Source: Asticcacaulis sp. ZE23SCel15 (GTDB taxonomy: Bacteria; Pseudomonadota; Alphaproteobacteria; Caulobacterales; Caulobacteraceae). From it: DNA of 64,000 bases. The notes under the pieces are model-generated. The model did no database searches. It was not told where the DNA came from and worked only from the letters and a program-made list of their open reading frames with translations. Shown one piece after another: positions 34,079 through 42,753 of the stretch (positions are counted from its first letter, which is position 1; the number at the start of each line of letters is the position of its first letter). Made by a program: the position numbers and the translations under genes. The stretch covers positions 1,659,001-1,723,000 of the forward strand of contig NZ_CP130044.1 of NCBI RefSeq assembly GCF_030505395.1, in the 5' to 3' direction.

Positions 34079-34591
34079 CTACTGGATCAGCACATAGTTG
34101 ATATAAAACTCATCCATCGCCTCGGCTGAGGCATTGTTGAGCACCAGAGTGTCGAACTTGGCGTCCTTAAGCTTAAGGTCTTTCAGGCGCACATCGATGC
34201 GCGCCCAGTCACCCTTGGGCACCTTGACGCTCAGTTCAGCGCCCGAGACGACCTTGTCGCCCAGCTTGGCCGACAGTTTGAATTCCTGCTTGCCCTTGGG
34301 GCCACCATGGACCAGCAGGGTGATCGTGCTAAAATCTGCCGGATCGAACGGCGCGCTGGTCTGAAAGGTCATGACGTTCCAGCCCGCCATGGTCACGGCC
34401 ACAGGTTTTGAACCGTCGGCAAAGGCAAATTGCGCCTGATGTTTGGCCCAGCCACCGATCCACCAGCCGTTTTTCAGGCCATCGGCATATATAAGCACCG
34501 CTGTCGGGGTTTGTGCCTGTGTGCGCAGAGGTAGCAGCGTAAGAGCGGTCGTTCCGGCCACAAGGTGGCGGCGTGTGATGGCTGATGTCAT
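34079..34591 (-). CDS. Tat-exported beta-sandwich protein, unknown (CBM-like)
   Basis: 170 residues. N-terminus MTSAITRRHLVAGTTALTLL carries a twin-arginine type signal ending LRTQAQ. The mature part is beta-rich and aromatic: VLIYADGLKNGWWIGGWAKH, MAGWNVMTFQTSAPFDPADF, LVLNNASAEAMDEFYINYVL. This looks like a galactose-binding-like or carbohydrate-binding jelly roll in which D/N-rich ends bind calcium, but I cannot name the family. Monocistronic, minus strand, convergent with DUF2125. Confidence 0.6.
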   Translation of the reverse strand: MTSAITRRHLVAGTTALTLLPLRTQAQTPTAVLIYADGLKNGWWIGGWAKHQAQFAFADGSKPVAVTMAGWNVMTFQTSAPFDPADFSTITLLVHGGPKGKQEFKLSAKLGDKVVSGAELSVKVPKGDWARIDVRLKDLKLKDAKFDTLVLNNASAEAMDEFYINYVLIQ

Positions 34592-34828
34592 ATTATCTTC
34601 CCTGATTTTTATGTCGCCTTTTTCGGCGATTAAATAAATTTGTAATATGAAAGCTGTCGCCTGCCAAACCGGATTTACTCAAAGCGATTTGGAAGTATAG
34701 AAATCTGTCCGGCTGTGGATTTTTATGCACAGTTGAATGGCCGCAAAAGTTTCAATTGCATCAATGTGATAGGCGGTAATCTGTCACAAAAGCCCGCTTG
34801 CGGGCCGCCTTTGAAATGGCTATGAAGT
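34592..34828. promoter_or_regulatory. 237-base divergent region before the chorismate mutase gene
   Basis: AT-rich spacer. Seen: CTGTG-N10-CACAG near 34713-34732, and a hairpin GCCCGC-TT-GCGGGC at 34792-34805, 24 bases before the chorismate mutase ATG. No T-run follows the hairpin. No ORF or known operator recognised. Confidence 0.35.
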
Positions 34829-35704
34829 ATGACCATAACCTTGAGAGTGACCACTTTTTCCGTGAACGCGCAAACCCCTCAACCGGCTGAGGCTCCGTCG
34901 CTGGAGTCCTTACGCAAACGCATTGATCAGATCGATGCCGATTTGTTGCGTCTGGTCGATACGCGCGCCAGTCTGGCCGAGGCGATAGCAACAGCCAAGG
35001 CCCATGAGGCGGCGGTTGAAACGGTTCACCGCGAACGGGTTCCGGCAGAGCATATATCCTTGCTGCGTCCGGACCGTGAGGCCTTGCTGATCCGTAAGCT
35101 GTTGTCTGCACCGGGCCGTAAGGTGTCCGATGCGGTGATCATCCGCATATGGCGTGAACTGATCTCGGAATCTTTGCGTATTCAGGGTGCAGATCGCGGC
35201 GGTCTGCACCTTAATTTATGGGCCGGCGATAAGGCTGAGGTGATGCTGTGGGCGCGTCAGCGCTTTGGGGCTGCGCCTGCGCTCAGTCAGGCGGCCGATC
35301 CGGTGGCGGCGATTTTAGCGGCGCGCGATCCGCGCCATGTCGGGGTCATCAGCCTTGATCCCAAGGGCGGGGCATGGTGGGCGCGGCTACTGGCTGAGCC
35401 TCATGTCCGCGTCATGGCCGCACTGCCGGAAGACATAAACGGCCGTCCGCAGGCCTTGGGCGTGGCGTCATTGCAACCGGAACCGACAGGCAATGATGTG
35501 ACTTTTTGGGTAACTGATTATGCCGGGGCGGATCATAAGCTAAGTGATATCCTGTCCCAGCGGGGTCTGATCGCGGATGCGATTTGTCAGGCATCGGGCT
35601 TGAAACTATGGGCTCTGACCGGCTATGTGCAGGAAGATGATGACCGCCTGAGCGGTTTTAGCAGCCTGTCCGGTGTGATCGGGGCGGCAGCCCGGATCTA
35701 TTGA
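34829..35704 (+). CDS. Chorismate mutase (AroQ type) with extended C-terminal domain
   Basis: 291 residues. Residues ~20-110 are an AroQ-type helical mutase: LESLRKRIDQIDADLLRLVDTRASLAEAIATAK, and RVPAEHISLLRPDREALLIRKLLS, IIRIWRELISESLRIQ, with the expected Arg and Lys positions, converting chorismate to prephenate. The remaining ~170 residues (LNLWAGDKAEVMLWARQRFG, VGVISLDPKGGAWWARLL, TFWVTDYAG) look like a degenerate prephenate-dehydratase/ACT-like part, but conserved PDT residues were not found. It lies 12 bases before hisC, an aromatic aminotransferase candidate. Confidence 0.82.
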   Translation: MTITLRVTTFSVNAQTPQPAEAPSLESLRKRIDQIDADLLRLVDTRASLAEAIATAKAHEAAVETVHRERVPAEHISLLRPDREALLIRKLLSAPGRKVSDAVIIRIWRELISESLRIQGADRGGLHLNLWAGDKAEVMLWARQRFGAAPALSQAADPVAAILAARDPRHVGVISLDPKGGAWWARLLAEPHVRVMAALPEDINGRPQALGVASLQPEPTGNDVTFWVTDYAGADHKLSDILSQRGLIADAICQASGLKLWALTGYVQEDDDRLSGFSSLSGVIGAAARIY

Positions 35705-35716
35705 AAGTTTAAGCTC

Positions 35717-36814
35717 ATGACCGATATCCTGACCCGTTTGCCGCAACCGAAACCCGGCATCATGGATATCCACGCCTATGTCGGTGGAAAATCAAAGATC
35801 GAAGGTGTTGCCGAACCGATCAAGCTGTCATCTAATGAGAATGCGCTGGGCTGTTCAGCTTTGGCTTTGGCGGCCTATGATGAGGCCCGTGCCAAGCTGT
35901 TTCGGTATCCCGACGGGCTGGCCTCGCCTTTGCGATCAGCCGTGGCGGCCTATCACGACCTTGAGCCGGAGCGGCTGATTTTTGGCAACGGCTCCGACGA
36001 AGTGTTCGGCATGCTCAACCAGACCTATCTGCAACCGGGCGACAATATCGTCACCGGTGAGTTCGGCTTTCTGGCTTACCGCATCAGCGCTCAGGCCTGC
36101 CAGTCGGAGGTGCGTCTGGCGCCGGAGCCTGAATTGCGGGTCGAAATTCCGCGCATTCTGGAACTGGTCGATGACCGCACCAGGATCGTTTATATCTCCA
36201 ACCCCGCTAACCCGACCGGCACCTGGAATACCCCGGAAGAGATCGCCTACCTGCGCTCAGAGCTTGATCCCTCGGTTATTCTGGTGATCGACGAAGCCTA
36301 TGCTGAGTTTGCCGATGAACCGACCTGGGAGACGTCGTTTGGTCTGGCGCGCGCCCACGACAATATTGTGGTGACGCGGACCTTTTCCAAGATTTACGGT
36401 CTAGCCGGTTTGCGGGTCGGGTTCGGTTATGCGCCAATCGGCATGATTGAGGCGATGGAGCGGATGCGTATGCCGTTCAACATCAACCTGCCCGCGCAAT
36501 ATGCGGCGGCGGCGGCCTTACAGGATCAGGCCCATATCGATGCCTCGCGCCAGCAGGTGCTGAACTGGCGGCCACGGCTCATTCAGGAGATCCGCGCTCT
36601 GGGGTATCGGGTGGAGCGCTCGGCGGGGAACTTCCTGTTGATCCATTTCGACAGCGAGCAGGTGGCATCCGATGCCAATGATCACCTGATGCGTGAAGGC
36701 ATCCTCATCCGCTGGGTCAAGAACTATGGCCTGCCCCAGGCCTTGCGCGTCACGGTCGGTAAGGACGATGAAAACCGTGCCTTCCTCGAAGCCTTAGCGC
36801 GCTTTAAGGCTTAG
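35717..36814 (+). CDS. hisC: Histidinol-phosphate / aromatic aminotransferase
   Basis: Class I/II PLP aminotransferase, 365 residues. Motifs: IKLSSNENALGCS, FRYPDGLASPLRSAVA, LIFGNGSDEVFGMLNQTYL, YISNPANPTGTWN, VIDEAYAEFAD and the PLP lysine in TRTFSKIYGLAGLRVGFGYA. Being 12 bases after chorismate mutase suggests it serves tyrosine/phenylalanine synthesis as well as, or instead of, histidine; HisC enzymes often accept both. No prephenate dehydrogenase follows, unlike in many relatives. Confidence 0.9.
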   Translation: MTDILTRLPQPKPGIMDIHAYVGGKSKIEGVAEPIKLSSNENALGCSALALAAYDEARAKLFRYPDGLASPLRSAVAAYHDLEPERLIFGNGSDEVFGMLNQTYLQPGDNIVTGEFGFLAYRISAQACQSEVRLAPEPELRVEIPRILELVDDRTRIVYISNPANPTGTWNTPEEIAYLRSELDPSVILVIDEAYAEFADEPTWETSFGLARAHDNIVVTRTFSKIYGLAGLRVGFGYAPIGMIEAMERMRMPFNINLPAQYAAAAALQDQAHIDASRQQVLNWRPRLIQEIRALGYRVERSAGNFLLIHFDSEQVASDANDHLMREGILIRWVKNYGLPQALRVTVGKDDENRAFLEALARFKA

Positions 36815-36883
36815 ACAAGCAGCTTTGGCAGCCCCTTTGCAGACATCCTCCCATGCGTCTCAAAATGAGGATGGGGTAGGGCT

Positions 36884-37024
36884 GTGGGTCGTGCAGAGAC
36901 TATATGGAAATTGCCGCAGATCGTTCTGCGTCGGGCCTTTGGGCATCTGACCCGCCGCGACTATCACCTGGCCATGCTGATATTCTTAAGCGTGTTTATC
37001 TTCGCGTTTGTGGCTAATTCCTGA
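36884..37024 (+). CDS. Possible small membrane protein (46 residues)
   Basis: GTG-started frame giving a basic N-terminus (LPQIVLRRAFGHLTRRDYH), one hydrophobic helix (LAMLIFLSVFIFAFVA) and stop, ending one base before the stop of the convergent methyltransferase. A GGGGTAGGG purine stretch precedes the GTG. Basic-then-helix is the layout of small inner-membrane proteins. No homologue recognised; confidence is limited. Confidence 0.4.
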   Translation: MGRAETIWKLPQIVLRRAFGHLTRRDYHLAMLIFLSVFIFAFVANS

Positions 37025-37933
37025 TCAGAGCTTGCCTTCCTTGACCCCCAGCGCATCAGCCAGACGCATCCTGGCCGAACCGGGTCGCAGCGGCTTTTGC
37101 TGGTTCTCGTGCGGTTTCCAGCCGGACAGGGTAATGATCTCAAACGTCGCCGTAACCCGCCCGTCATCCTGCCCGAACCGTTCCTGATAGAGTGCAAAGG
37201 CGCGCTCAAGGATCGCCTTATTCAAACCTTTGCGCGGGCGGTCATGCAGGATGTTGGTCTCCCCCATCGCCCGCAAATCCTGAAGCAGGCGCAACGGGTG
37301 CGCATAGGTCACGCTGACCTTATCAGCATCGACGACCGGCATGGCAAAACCCGTGCGCTTCAACAAATCGACCAGATCATAGCTTTCCGCAAAGGGTGCG
37401 ATACGCGGGCCATAGCCGCCGCGCACCTCAATCTCAGCCTCCATCAGGACGGCGCGCAGTTCTTTGAGCGTCTCCCCACCCAGCATCGAACCGATAAACA
37501 GCCCGTCGCCTTTCAGCGCCCGACGGATCTGCACCAGCACACCCGGCAGATCATTGACGCTGTGCAGATTAAGGGGGGCTACGATCAGATCGAGCGTATC
37601 ATCGCCGAACGGCAGGGCCTCTTCGTCCAGCACCATCTGGAGGTGGCCATTGCCCGTCCGCCCGCGGGTCATGCCGTGCGAAATATCGGCCTCGATTAGC
37701 GTGCCGATCTTGGTTGAGGCATGGGATGATTTTAAACACTTGCCAAAGGTGCCGTCTCTGGCCCCAATATCGAGTGTCAGATCAAATGTGCGGTTGATGG
37801 CGCTTAGGGTATCTAAGGCATCTTCTACCGCGCGGATTTTCAGGAAACTGGCTGCACCAAAGCCTTCGGCCACGCGGTCGAGGCGGCGGGCGAGAAGCGA
37901 ACGGTCAAAAAGACGCGGGGGAGCTTGAGTCAT
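37025..37933 (-). CDS. SAM-dependent methyltransferase, BioC/NDUFAF5-like
   Basis: 302 residues from MTQAPPRLFDRSLLARRLDR. Class I methyltransferase fold: LTLDIGARDGTFG (SAM loop), LIEADIS, DEEALPFGDDTLDLIVAPLNLHSVNDLPGVL, GDGLFIGSMLGGETLKELR. The FDRSLLARRLDRVA start and overall layout match the alphaproteobacterial relatives of NDUFAF5 and BioC. Target not known. The frame extends to 38089, but the extra 52 residues are antisense to comF, so 37933 is chosen; divergent from comF with a 21-base gap. Confidence 0.82.
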   Translation of the reverse strand: MTQAPPRLFDRSLLARRLDRVAEGFGAASFLKIRAVEDALDTLSAINRTFDLTLDIGARDGTFGKCLKSSHASTKIGTLIEADISHGMTRGRTGNGHLQMVLDEEALPFGDDTLDLIVAPLNLHSVNDLPGVLVQIRRALKGDGLFIGSMLGGETLKELRAVLMEAEIEVRGGYGPRIAPFAESYDLVDLLKRTGFAMPVVDADKVSVTYAHPLRLLQDLRAMGETNILHDRPRKGLNKAILERAFALYQERFGQDDGRVTATFEIITLSGWKPHENQQKPLRPGSARMRLADALGVKEGKL

Positions 37934-37954
37934 GGGGCCGGGGGATAGGGGACA

Positions 37955-38788
37955 ATGAATAACAGATGGGCGTTCATAGGCGAATTGCCAACCAAGGTTA
38001 AGGGGCTGATCGCAGATAATGGCCGTAATGCCGTGCGCGGCGTGATTGATGCCATCTATCCGGCCCAGTTGCTGGACCGCGATCCCCATGATCCGGTCAA
38101 TTACGCGGCCCCCAATGAGGCGATGATGCTGGGGGGCCTGTCGGCGGACACTTGGGGTCAGATCCGGTTTTTAAGCGATGAGGGCTGCGATATGTGCGCG
38201 CGGCCGCTGGCGGGGGGCATTTATCTGGGGGCCGGGGGGCGATGCGAAGGCTGCACCCTGAAACCCTTTCCGTTTACGCGCACGCGGGCGGCCTGTCTTT
38301 ATGGGGAGGCGTCCAAAAGCCTGATCCTGCCGTTTAAGCATGCTGACCGCACCGATATCGGGCCGATGTTTACGCAGTGGATCGGGCGGGCAGCGGCAGA
38401 ATTGATCAAAGATTGTGATGTCGTCGTGCCGGTGCCGCTACATTGGTCGCGGCTGTGGACCCGGCGCTATAATCAGGCGGCTGAGATCGCGCGGCCTCTG
38501 GCACGGCAATATGATAAGGATTATCTGGCCGATGGTTTGTGCCGGATTAAGGCGACCATGCGCCAAAGCTCCCGCACCGAACGGGCTAAAAATGTCAAAG
38601 GCGCGTTTATGGTCACACCGGCGGGCATGCGGCGCTTAAGGGGGCGGCATGTCGTGCTGGTCGATGATGTGTTCACGACCGGGGCGACCGTGCGGGGCTG
38701 TGCCGAGGCCTTGATGACGGCCGGGGTGCGTCAGGTCGATGTGGCGGTGATCGCCCGCGCCGCGCCGGATTTGGATGCGGCTCTTTAA
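37955..38788 (+). CDS. comF: ComF family phosphoribosyltransferase-like protein
   Basis: 277 residues. An N-terminal double zinc-type pair of cysteines (CDMCARPL, CEGCTLKPFPFTR) then the type I PRTase fold with LILPFKHADRT, VVPVPLHWSRLWTRRYNQAAEIARPLA, RQSSRTERAKNVKGAF and the PRPP loop VVLVDDVFTTGATVRGCAEAL. ComF is linked to natural DNA uptake; in bacteria not known to be competent its role is open. ATG at 37955 follows a short purine tract. grxC lies 57 bases downstream. Confidence 0.9.
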   Translation: MNNRWAFIGELPTKVKGLIADNGRNAVRGVIDAIYPAQLLDRDPHDPVNYAAPNEAMMLGGLSADTWGQIRFLSDEGCDMCARPLAGGIYLGAGGRCEGCTLKPFPFTRTRAACLYGEASKSLILPFKHADRTDIGPMFTQWIGRAAAELIKDCDVVVPVPLHWSRLWTRRYNQAAEIARPLARQYDKDYLADGLCRIKATMRQSSRTERAKNVKGAFMVTPAGMRRLRGRHVVLVDDVFTTGATVRGCAEALMTAGVRQVDVAVIARAAPDLDAAL

Positions 38789-38845
38789 TTATTCTGCATC
38801 TGGATTATATACAGTTTAACATAGCCCATCAGTGGAAGTTGTTTT

Positions 38846-39100
38846 ATGGCCAAGATCGAAATCTACACCAAACCCTACTGCCCCTATTGTGAGCGCGCCA
38901 AGGCGTTGTTTGACAAAAAAGGGGCGGCCTACGAGGAGTTTGTGGCCTCCCATGACCCGGAACTGCGCGCCCAAATGAACCAGCGCTCCGGTCGCAGCAC
39001 CTATCCGCAGATTTTCATCGATGGCCTGCATGTCGGCGGGTGCGATGATCTGCTGGCGCTCGATTCGCGTGGCGGGCTTGATCCGTTGCTGGCGGGGTAA
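38846..39100 (+). CDS. grxC: Glutaredoxin 3
   Basis: 84 residues, the standard length. Thioredoxin fold with dithiol active site CPYC in YTKPYCPYCERAKALFDKK, then RSGRSTYPQIFIDGLHVGGCDDLLAL carrying the cis-Pro (TYPQ) and glutathione-binding GGCDD. Reduces disulfides and mixed glutathione disulfides in the cytoplasm. Three bases separate it from the nitrilase-family gene, so they form an operon with DUF1178. Confidence 0.96.
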   Translation: MAKIEIYTKPYCPYCERAKALFDKKGAAYEEFVASHDPELRAQMNQRSGRSTYPQIFIDGLHVGGCDDLLALDSRGGLDPLLAG

Positions 39101-39103
39101 ACC

Positions 39104-39937
39104 GTGCCTGATACGCTCAAAGCCGCCCTCATTCAGCTAACGACGCCCGCCGATCAGACGGCGGCGTTTGCTCAGGCTGTGCCGCTTATTGAGCGGGCGG
39201 CGGCTGAGGGGGCGCAGCTTATCCTAACGCCGGAATGCTCCAACCTGATGGAAATCCGCAAGGATCAGAAGGCCCTCAAGGTTACTACGGCGGAAGATGA
39301 CGTATGCGTGCAGGGCTACCGCGATCTGGCGCGGCGGTTGTCGGTGCCGATCCTGATGGGGTCGGCTATTATTCTGGATAAGGATGGCGACACCCGCGCC
39401 GTCAACCGCACCCTGCTGATCGGGGCGGACGGTGAGTTTATCGACGCTTACGATAAGGTGCACCTGTTCGATGTCGAATTGGCGAACGGCGAATCCTATA
39501 AGGAAAGCCACGGCATTATCGGTGGAGCGCGCGCGGTGGTGGCGGACGTCGCGGGCGTCAAACTGGGCATGAGCATCTGCTATGATGTACGCTTTGCCTA
39601 TCTGTTCCGGATGCTGGCCAAGGCCGGGGCATCGGTGATCACTACGCCTGCGGCTTTTACCGTGCCGACGGGCAAGGCTCACTGGGAAGTGCTGTTGCGG
39701 GCGCGGGCGATTGAAACCGGCGCGTTTGTGCTGGCCCCGGCGCAAGGGGGGCTGCACGAAGATGGCCGCAAGACCTGGGGGCATTCCTTGGTCATTGGGC
39801 CGTGGGGTGAGGTGATCGCGGCCCTTGATCATGACCGGCCTGATGTGCTGGTCGCCACACTGGATCTGTCTGAGGTGGCCAAGGCACGCGCGGCCCTGCC
39901 GCAGCTTAAGCACGATCGGGATATTACCCTGTCATGA
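39104..39937 (+). CDS. Carbon-nitrogen hydrolase (Nit/omega-amidase-like)
   Basis: 277 residues, nitrilase superfamily. Catalytic triad: Glu in LILTPECSNLM, Lys in AYDKVHLFDVEL, Cys in LGMSICYDVRFAYLFR. Close in layout to Nit1/NIT2, which hydrolyse deaminated glutathione or alpha-ketoglutaramate; placement beside glutaredoxin fits the first. GTG start at 39104. Stop overlaps the next ATG (ATGA). Confidence 0.88.
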   Translation: MPDTLKAALIQLTTPADQTAAFAQAVPLIERAAAEGAQLILTPECSNLMEIRKDQKALKVTTAEDDVCVQGYRDLARRLSVPILMGSAIILDKDGDTRAVNRTLLIGADGEFIDAYDKVHLFDVELANGESYKESHGIIGGARAVVADVAGVKLGMSICYDVRFAYLFRMLAKAGASVITTPAAFTVPTGKAHWEVLLRARAIETGAFVLAPAQGGLHEDGRKTWGHSLVIGPWGEVIAALDHDRPDVLVATLDLSEVAKARAALPQLKHDRDITLS

Positions 39938-40410
39938 TCCGTTACGCGTTAAAGTGCCCGCACGCTCATGAGTTCGAGGCGTGGTTTTCGTCCTCCTCCG
40001 GTTTTGAGGACCAGCAGATGCGCGGGCTGATCGAATGTCCGATGTGTGGTTCGACCGAGGTTGAAAAAGCCATCATGGCCCCTAGCGTGCGCACGACTAA
40101 GGGCAAGGACCCGGTTGCGGAAGCGCACCGGGTTATGGCCGAAGCCGCCTATCAGGTGCGTCAGCATGTCGAAAAGAACTTCGATTATGTGGGTGAGGGC
40201 TTTGCCAAGGAGGCCCGCGATATCCATGAGGGCTATTCCAAAGACCGGCCCATTTACGGCGAAGCCACACCGCAGGATGTCAAATCTCTGATCGAGGATG
40301 GCGTGCCGGTGGCACCCTTGCCGGTGATGAAGCCGGTGGCTCCCCAAGCCGATGTTCCGGTTGTGCCGTCACCGTCACCAAAGCCTGCGGGCAATTCAAA
40401 ACTGAATTAA
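39934..40410 (+). CDS. DUF1178 zinc-ribbon-like protein
   Basis: 158 residues. N-terminal IRYALKCPHAHEFEAWFSSS with one CxH pair and a second CPMCGSTEVEKAIMAPSV form a probable zinc site. A helical segment DPVAEAHRVMAEAAYQVRQHVEKNFDYVGEGFAKEARDIHEG and RPIYGEATPQDVKSLIEDG are standard for DUF1178. The last ~30 residues are Pro-rich. Function unknown. Overlaps the nitrilase-like gene by four bases; last in the operon. Confidence 0.9.
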   Translation: MIRYALKCPHAHEFEAWFSSSSGFEDQQMRGLIECPMCGSTEVEKAIMAPSVRTTKGKDPVAEAHRVMAEAAYQVRQHVEKNFDYVGEGFAKEARDIHEGYSKDRPIYGEATPQDVKSLIEDGVPVAPLPVMKPVAPQADVPVVPSPSPKPAGNSKLN

Positions 40411-40439
40411 AAAAGCCCGCCAGATTGGCGGGCTTTTTT
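40410..40439. terminator. Bidirectional terminator between DUF1178 and DUF4167 genes
   Basis: Stem GCCCGCC / GGCGGGC with loop AGATT, flanked by AAAAAA on the left and TTTTTT on the right, between convergent genes. Works in both directions. Confidence 0.92.
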
Positions 40440-40443
40440 ATAA

Positions 40444-41493
40444 TCATGCTTCTTCGGCGGTGGGCTCGGCCTCAGCTTTTTTGCGCCGTGGCGCTCGCGG
40501 CTTTTTGACCGCCTCAGCCGGAGCTTCGTCCTGTTCATGGGCGGAGACCGCTTCGACCTCACGCGGCGTACGAGGGGCGCGCAGGAAGGCCGGCAAATGG
40601 TCGGCGTCAACATTGGCGGGCGGCGGCGTGTAGGTCGGTTCCGCGACCGGCGCCAACGGCACAGGCGCTAAGGGCACCGACAAGGGCTCGGTTGAGGCGA
40701 TGACCGGCGGCGCACCCAGCGGATCAGCGATAATCTGTTCCTGTTCGTTCAGGCGCTGATTGCGACGGCGCTCATAGCGCTCACGGCGGGTTTCGCGGCG
40801 ATTGCCGTCGGCATCAAATTGGTCACGCTCAGGCCCGCGGTCGGCGTTCCGGTCTGGCCCGCGATCTGCGGCCACGCGCTCAGGTGCGCGTTCTGGAGCA
40901 CGATCTGGCCCGCGCTCAGGACGCGGCTCACGCGGTTCTCTGGGTTCACGCGCTTCATACGGGCGATCACGGTTGCGGTCACGGTCATTACGGTCGCGAT
41001 TGCGGTCGTTGCGATCTCTGTCGTTGCGGTCATTGCGGTCACGATTGTTGCGATCATCGCGGCGCGGGCGCTGATCGCCCTCGGCGGTGGTTTCATTCGT
41101 GTCGTAGGACTCAGGTTCAGTCGCTTCGGCCTGAACCTCACCATTTTCGTTTTCGCCGTCGCCGTCTTCTTCGACGTCATAGAAGTTCGAGAACGGGTCA
41201 CGCACCACAAATTCCGAGACCGCGCGGGTCGGCTGCATCTGGCGGATCAGGCGGAAATAATGTTCCGCATGTTGCAGGTAGTTTTCGGCCAGAACCCGGT
41301 CACCGGACGAATTGGCGTCGCGGGCAAGCTGCTGATATTTTTCGTAGATGGTCTGAGCATTGCCGCGAACCTTGGCCCCTTCGGGGCCTGTAGATTCGTA
41401 GGCGCGGTTGGGGTTGTTGTTCTGCTGACCAGAGGGTTTAGTGGTATTGCGATTCCGGCCACGTTGCCGTTTCATACCCCTGAAATCTTTCAT
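40444..41493 (-). CDS. DUF4167 protein, RNA-binding-like, with Arg/Asp/Asn repeat
   Basis: 349 residues. The N-terminal ~95 residues are the conserved DUF4167 domain: KRQRGRNRNTTKP, NPNRAYESTGPEGAKVRGNAQTIYEKYQQLARDA and RVLAENYLQHAEHYFRLI. Residues ~145-235 are low-complexity (RDRNDRNDRDRNDRNRDR and EPREPREPRPERG); the tail is basic with PRAPRRKKAEAE. Such composition suggests RNA or ribosome binding, not proven. The start could also be MKRQRG six codons later. Near prmC, as in relatives. Confidence 0.9.
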   Translation of the reverse strand: MKDFRGMKRQRGRNRNTTKPSGQQNNNPNRAYESTGPEGAKVRGNAQTIYEKYQQLARDANSSGDRVLAENYLQHAEHYFRLIRQMQPTRAVSEFVVRDPFSNFYDVEEDGDGENENGEVQAEATEPESYDTNETTAEGDQRPRRDDRNNRDRNDRNDRDRNDRNRDRNDRDRNRDRPYEAREPREPREPRPERGPDRAPERAPERVAADRGPDRNADRGPERDQFDADGNRRETRRERYERRRNQRLNEQEQIIADPLGAPPVIASTEPLSVPLAPVPLAPVAEPTYTPPPANVDADHLPAFLRAPRTPREVEAVSAHEQDEAPAEAVKKPRAPRRKKAEAEPTAEEA

Positions 41494-41780
41494 GTGTGTG
41501 CGACCGTTCTATACGCTTCGCCCGCATTGGGGCGGCAAATTTTCGTAAATCCAGCAAATGCTTATGGTTATTCGGATGGATACGACCATAGTATTTGGTG
41601 ATGTCTTTTGGGTCGGTTTGTGCGCGCTGGGTTGCCCCGATTGAAATACCCGTAACGCGCCCGGCCAGCCTGCTTCGCCCAATTTACGTGATACGGACTA
41701 TTCGTATCACCGCAGGCGTTAACAAGGGATGGAAGACACCCCTTGATTAGCGGGAAATCAATCAAACACCAAGCGATTTT
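41494..41780. promoter_or_regulatory. 287-base gap between prmC and DUF4167 genes with an 8-base hairpin
   Basis: Contains a perfect inverted repeat GTGATACG-N7-CGTATCAC at 41688-41710. No T-run follows on either strand, so it is not a plain terminator. No convincing ORF is present. The DUF4167 promoter should lie here, but I cannot place it. Confidence 0.4.
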
Positions 41781-42647
41781 TTAAAGTACGAATTTTTGGC
41801 CGATCACGATGCGCGGGTTTGTCGACAGGTCGAGCAGGGTATGGACGTTGATAAAGCCCGCCTCTTTCATAAGCTTTTCAACCGCTTCGGATTGATCGTA
41901 GCCGATTTCGATATAGGCCATGCCGTCTTTTTTCAGGACGCGGAAAACATCGGGGATAAGCTCGATATAGGCTTGCAGACCGTCCGGTCCGCCGTCCAGC
42001 GCCAGAATTGGGTCGTGTTCTTTCACTTCCGGATCAAGGGTGGGGATAACCTCTGAGCGGATATAGGGCGGGTTTGAAGCGACAAAATCAAAGCTGTCAT
42101 CGGCCATGCCGACTGCCCAGGAGGTGCGTAAAAATGCCGCACGTCCGGCAAGGCCGAGATTGGCGGCATTTTCGCGCGCGACGGCCAGGGCTTCTTCGGA
42201 GATATCAGTGCCGAGGCCGCGCGCGGCCGGTCGCTCGGCCAGAATTGACAGCAGAATGGCACCGGAACCGACGCCCAGATCAGCGACCTGAAACGACTGG
42301 CCTTCTTCGGTACGCTTCAGGATCAGATCGACCAGACACTCGGTCTCCGGACGCGGCGACAGGACGTGGGAATTGATGTTTAGCATCAGCTTCCAGAAAC
42401 CCTTGCGACCTAAAATCCGTGACACCGGCATCCGCTTGAGACGTTTTGACAGATAGTCTTCGAGGGTAGCGACCTGATCCGCGGTTAACGGACGATACGG
42501 ATCGGTGACGATTTCGGTGCGTGAGGCACCGGTGGCGGCCTCCAGCAACAGGCGGGCATCGATGGCGGGGGAATTGAGGCCTGCGTCCTTGAGGCGGCTT
42601 TGGGCGGATTTCCAGGCGTTAACGAGGGTGGTTGTGGTTTCGGTCAT
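41781..42647 (-). CDS. prmC: Peptide chain release factor glutamine methyltransferase
   Basis: 288 residues. PrmC methylates the GGQ glutamine of release factors. N-terminal helical domain (ALNSPAIDARLLLEAATGASRTEIV family), GRKGFWKLMLNINSHVLSPRPETECLVDLIL, SAM loop VADLGVGSGAILLSILAE, catalytic FVASNPPYIRSEVIP and FRVLKKDGMAYIEIGYDQ. All motifs are intact. Its substrate gene prfA lies 9 kb away in this window rather than adjacent as in many relatives, because of the genes at 42754-51338. Confidence 0.95.
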   Translation of the reverse strand: MTETTTTLVNAWKSAQSRLKDAGLNSPAIDARLLLEAATGASRTEIVTDPYRPLTADQVATLEDYLSKRLKRMPVSRILGRKGFWKLMLNINSHVLSPRPETECLVDLILKRTEEGQSFQVADLGVGSGAILLSILAERPAARGLGTDISEEALAVARENAANLGLAGRAAFLRTSWAVGMADDSFDFVASNPPYIRSEVIPTLDPEVKEHDPILALDGGPDGLQAYIELIPDVFRVLKKDGMAYIEIGYDQSEAVEKLMKEAGFINVHTLLDLSTNPRIVIGQKFVL

Positions 42648-42753
42648 AGGTGGTTCCGGTTAAGAGGCCCCTCTGCATCGTTGTCAATGCGCCGATCCAC
42701 GGTTAGGGGCTTCCGCTCATCAGCAAGTTGGGAGTAATTAAGATAATTGGCAT

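Noticed and set aside
41688-41710. Another copy of the argF/ptsP repeat at the prmC gap
   Set aside because: It has a hairpin followed by CGCAGGCG, but the arms (GTGATACG) and flanks do not match the GCAGGTAC element.
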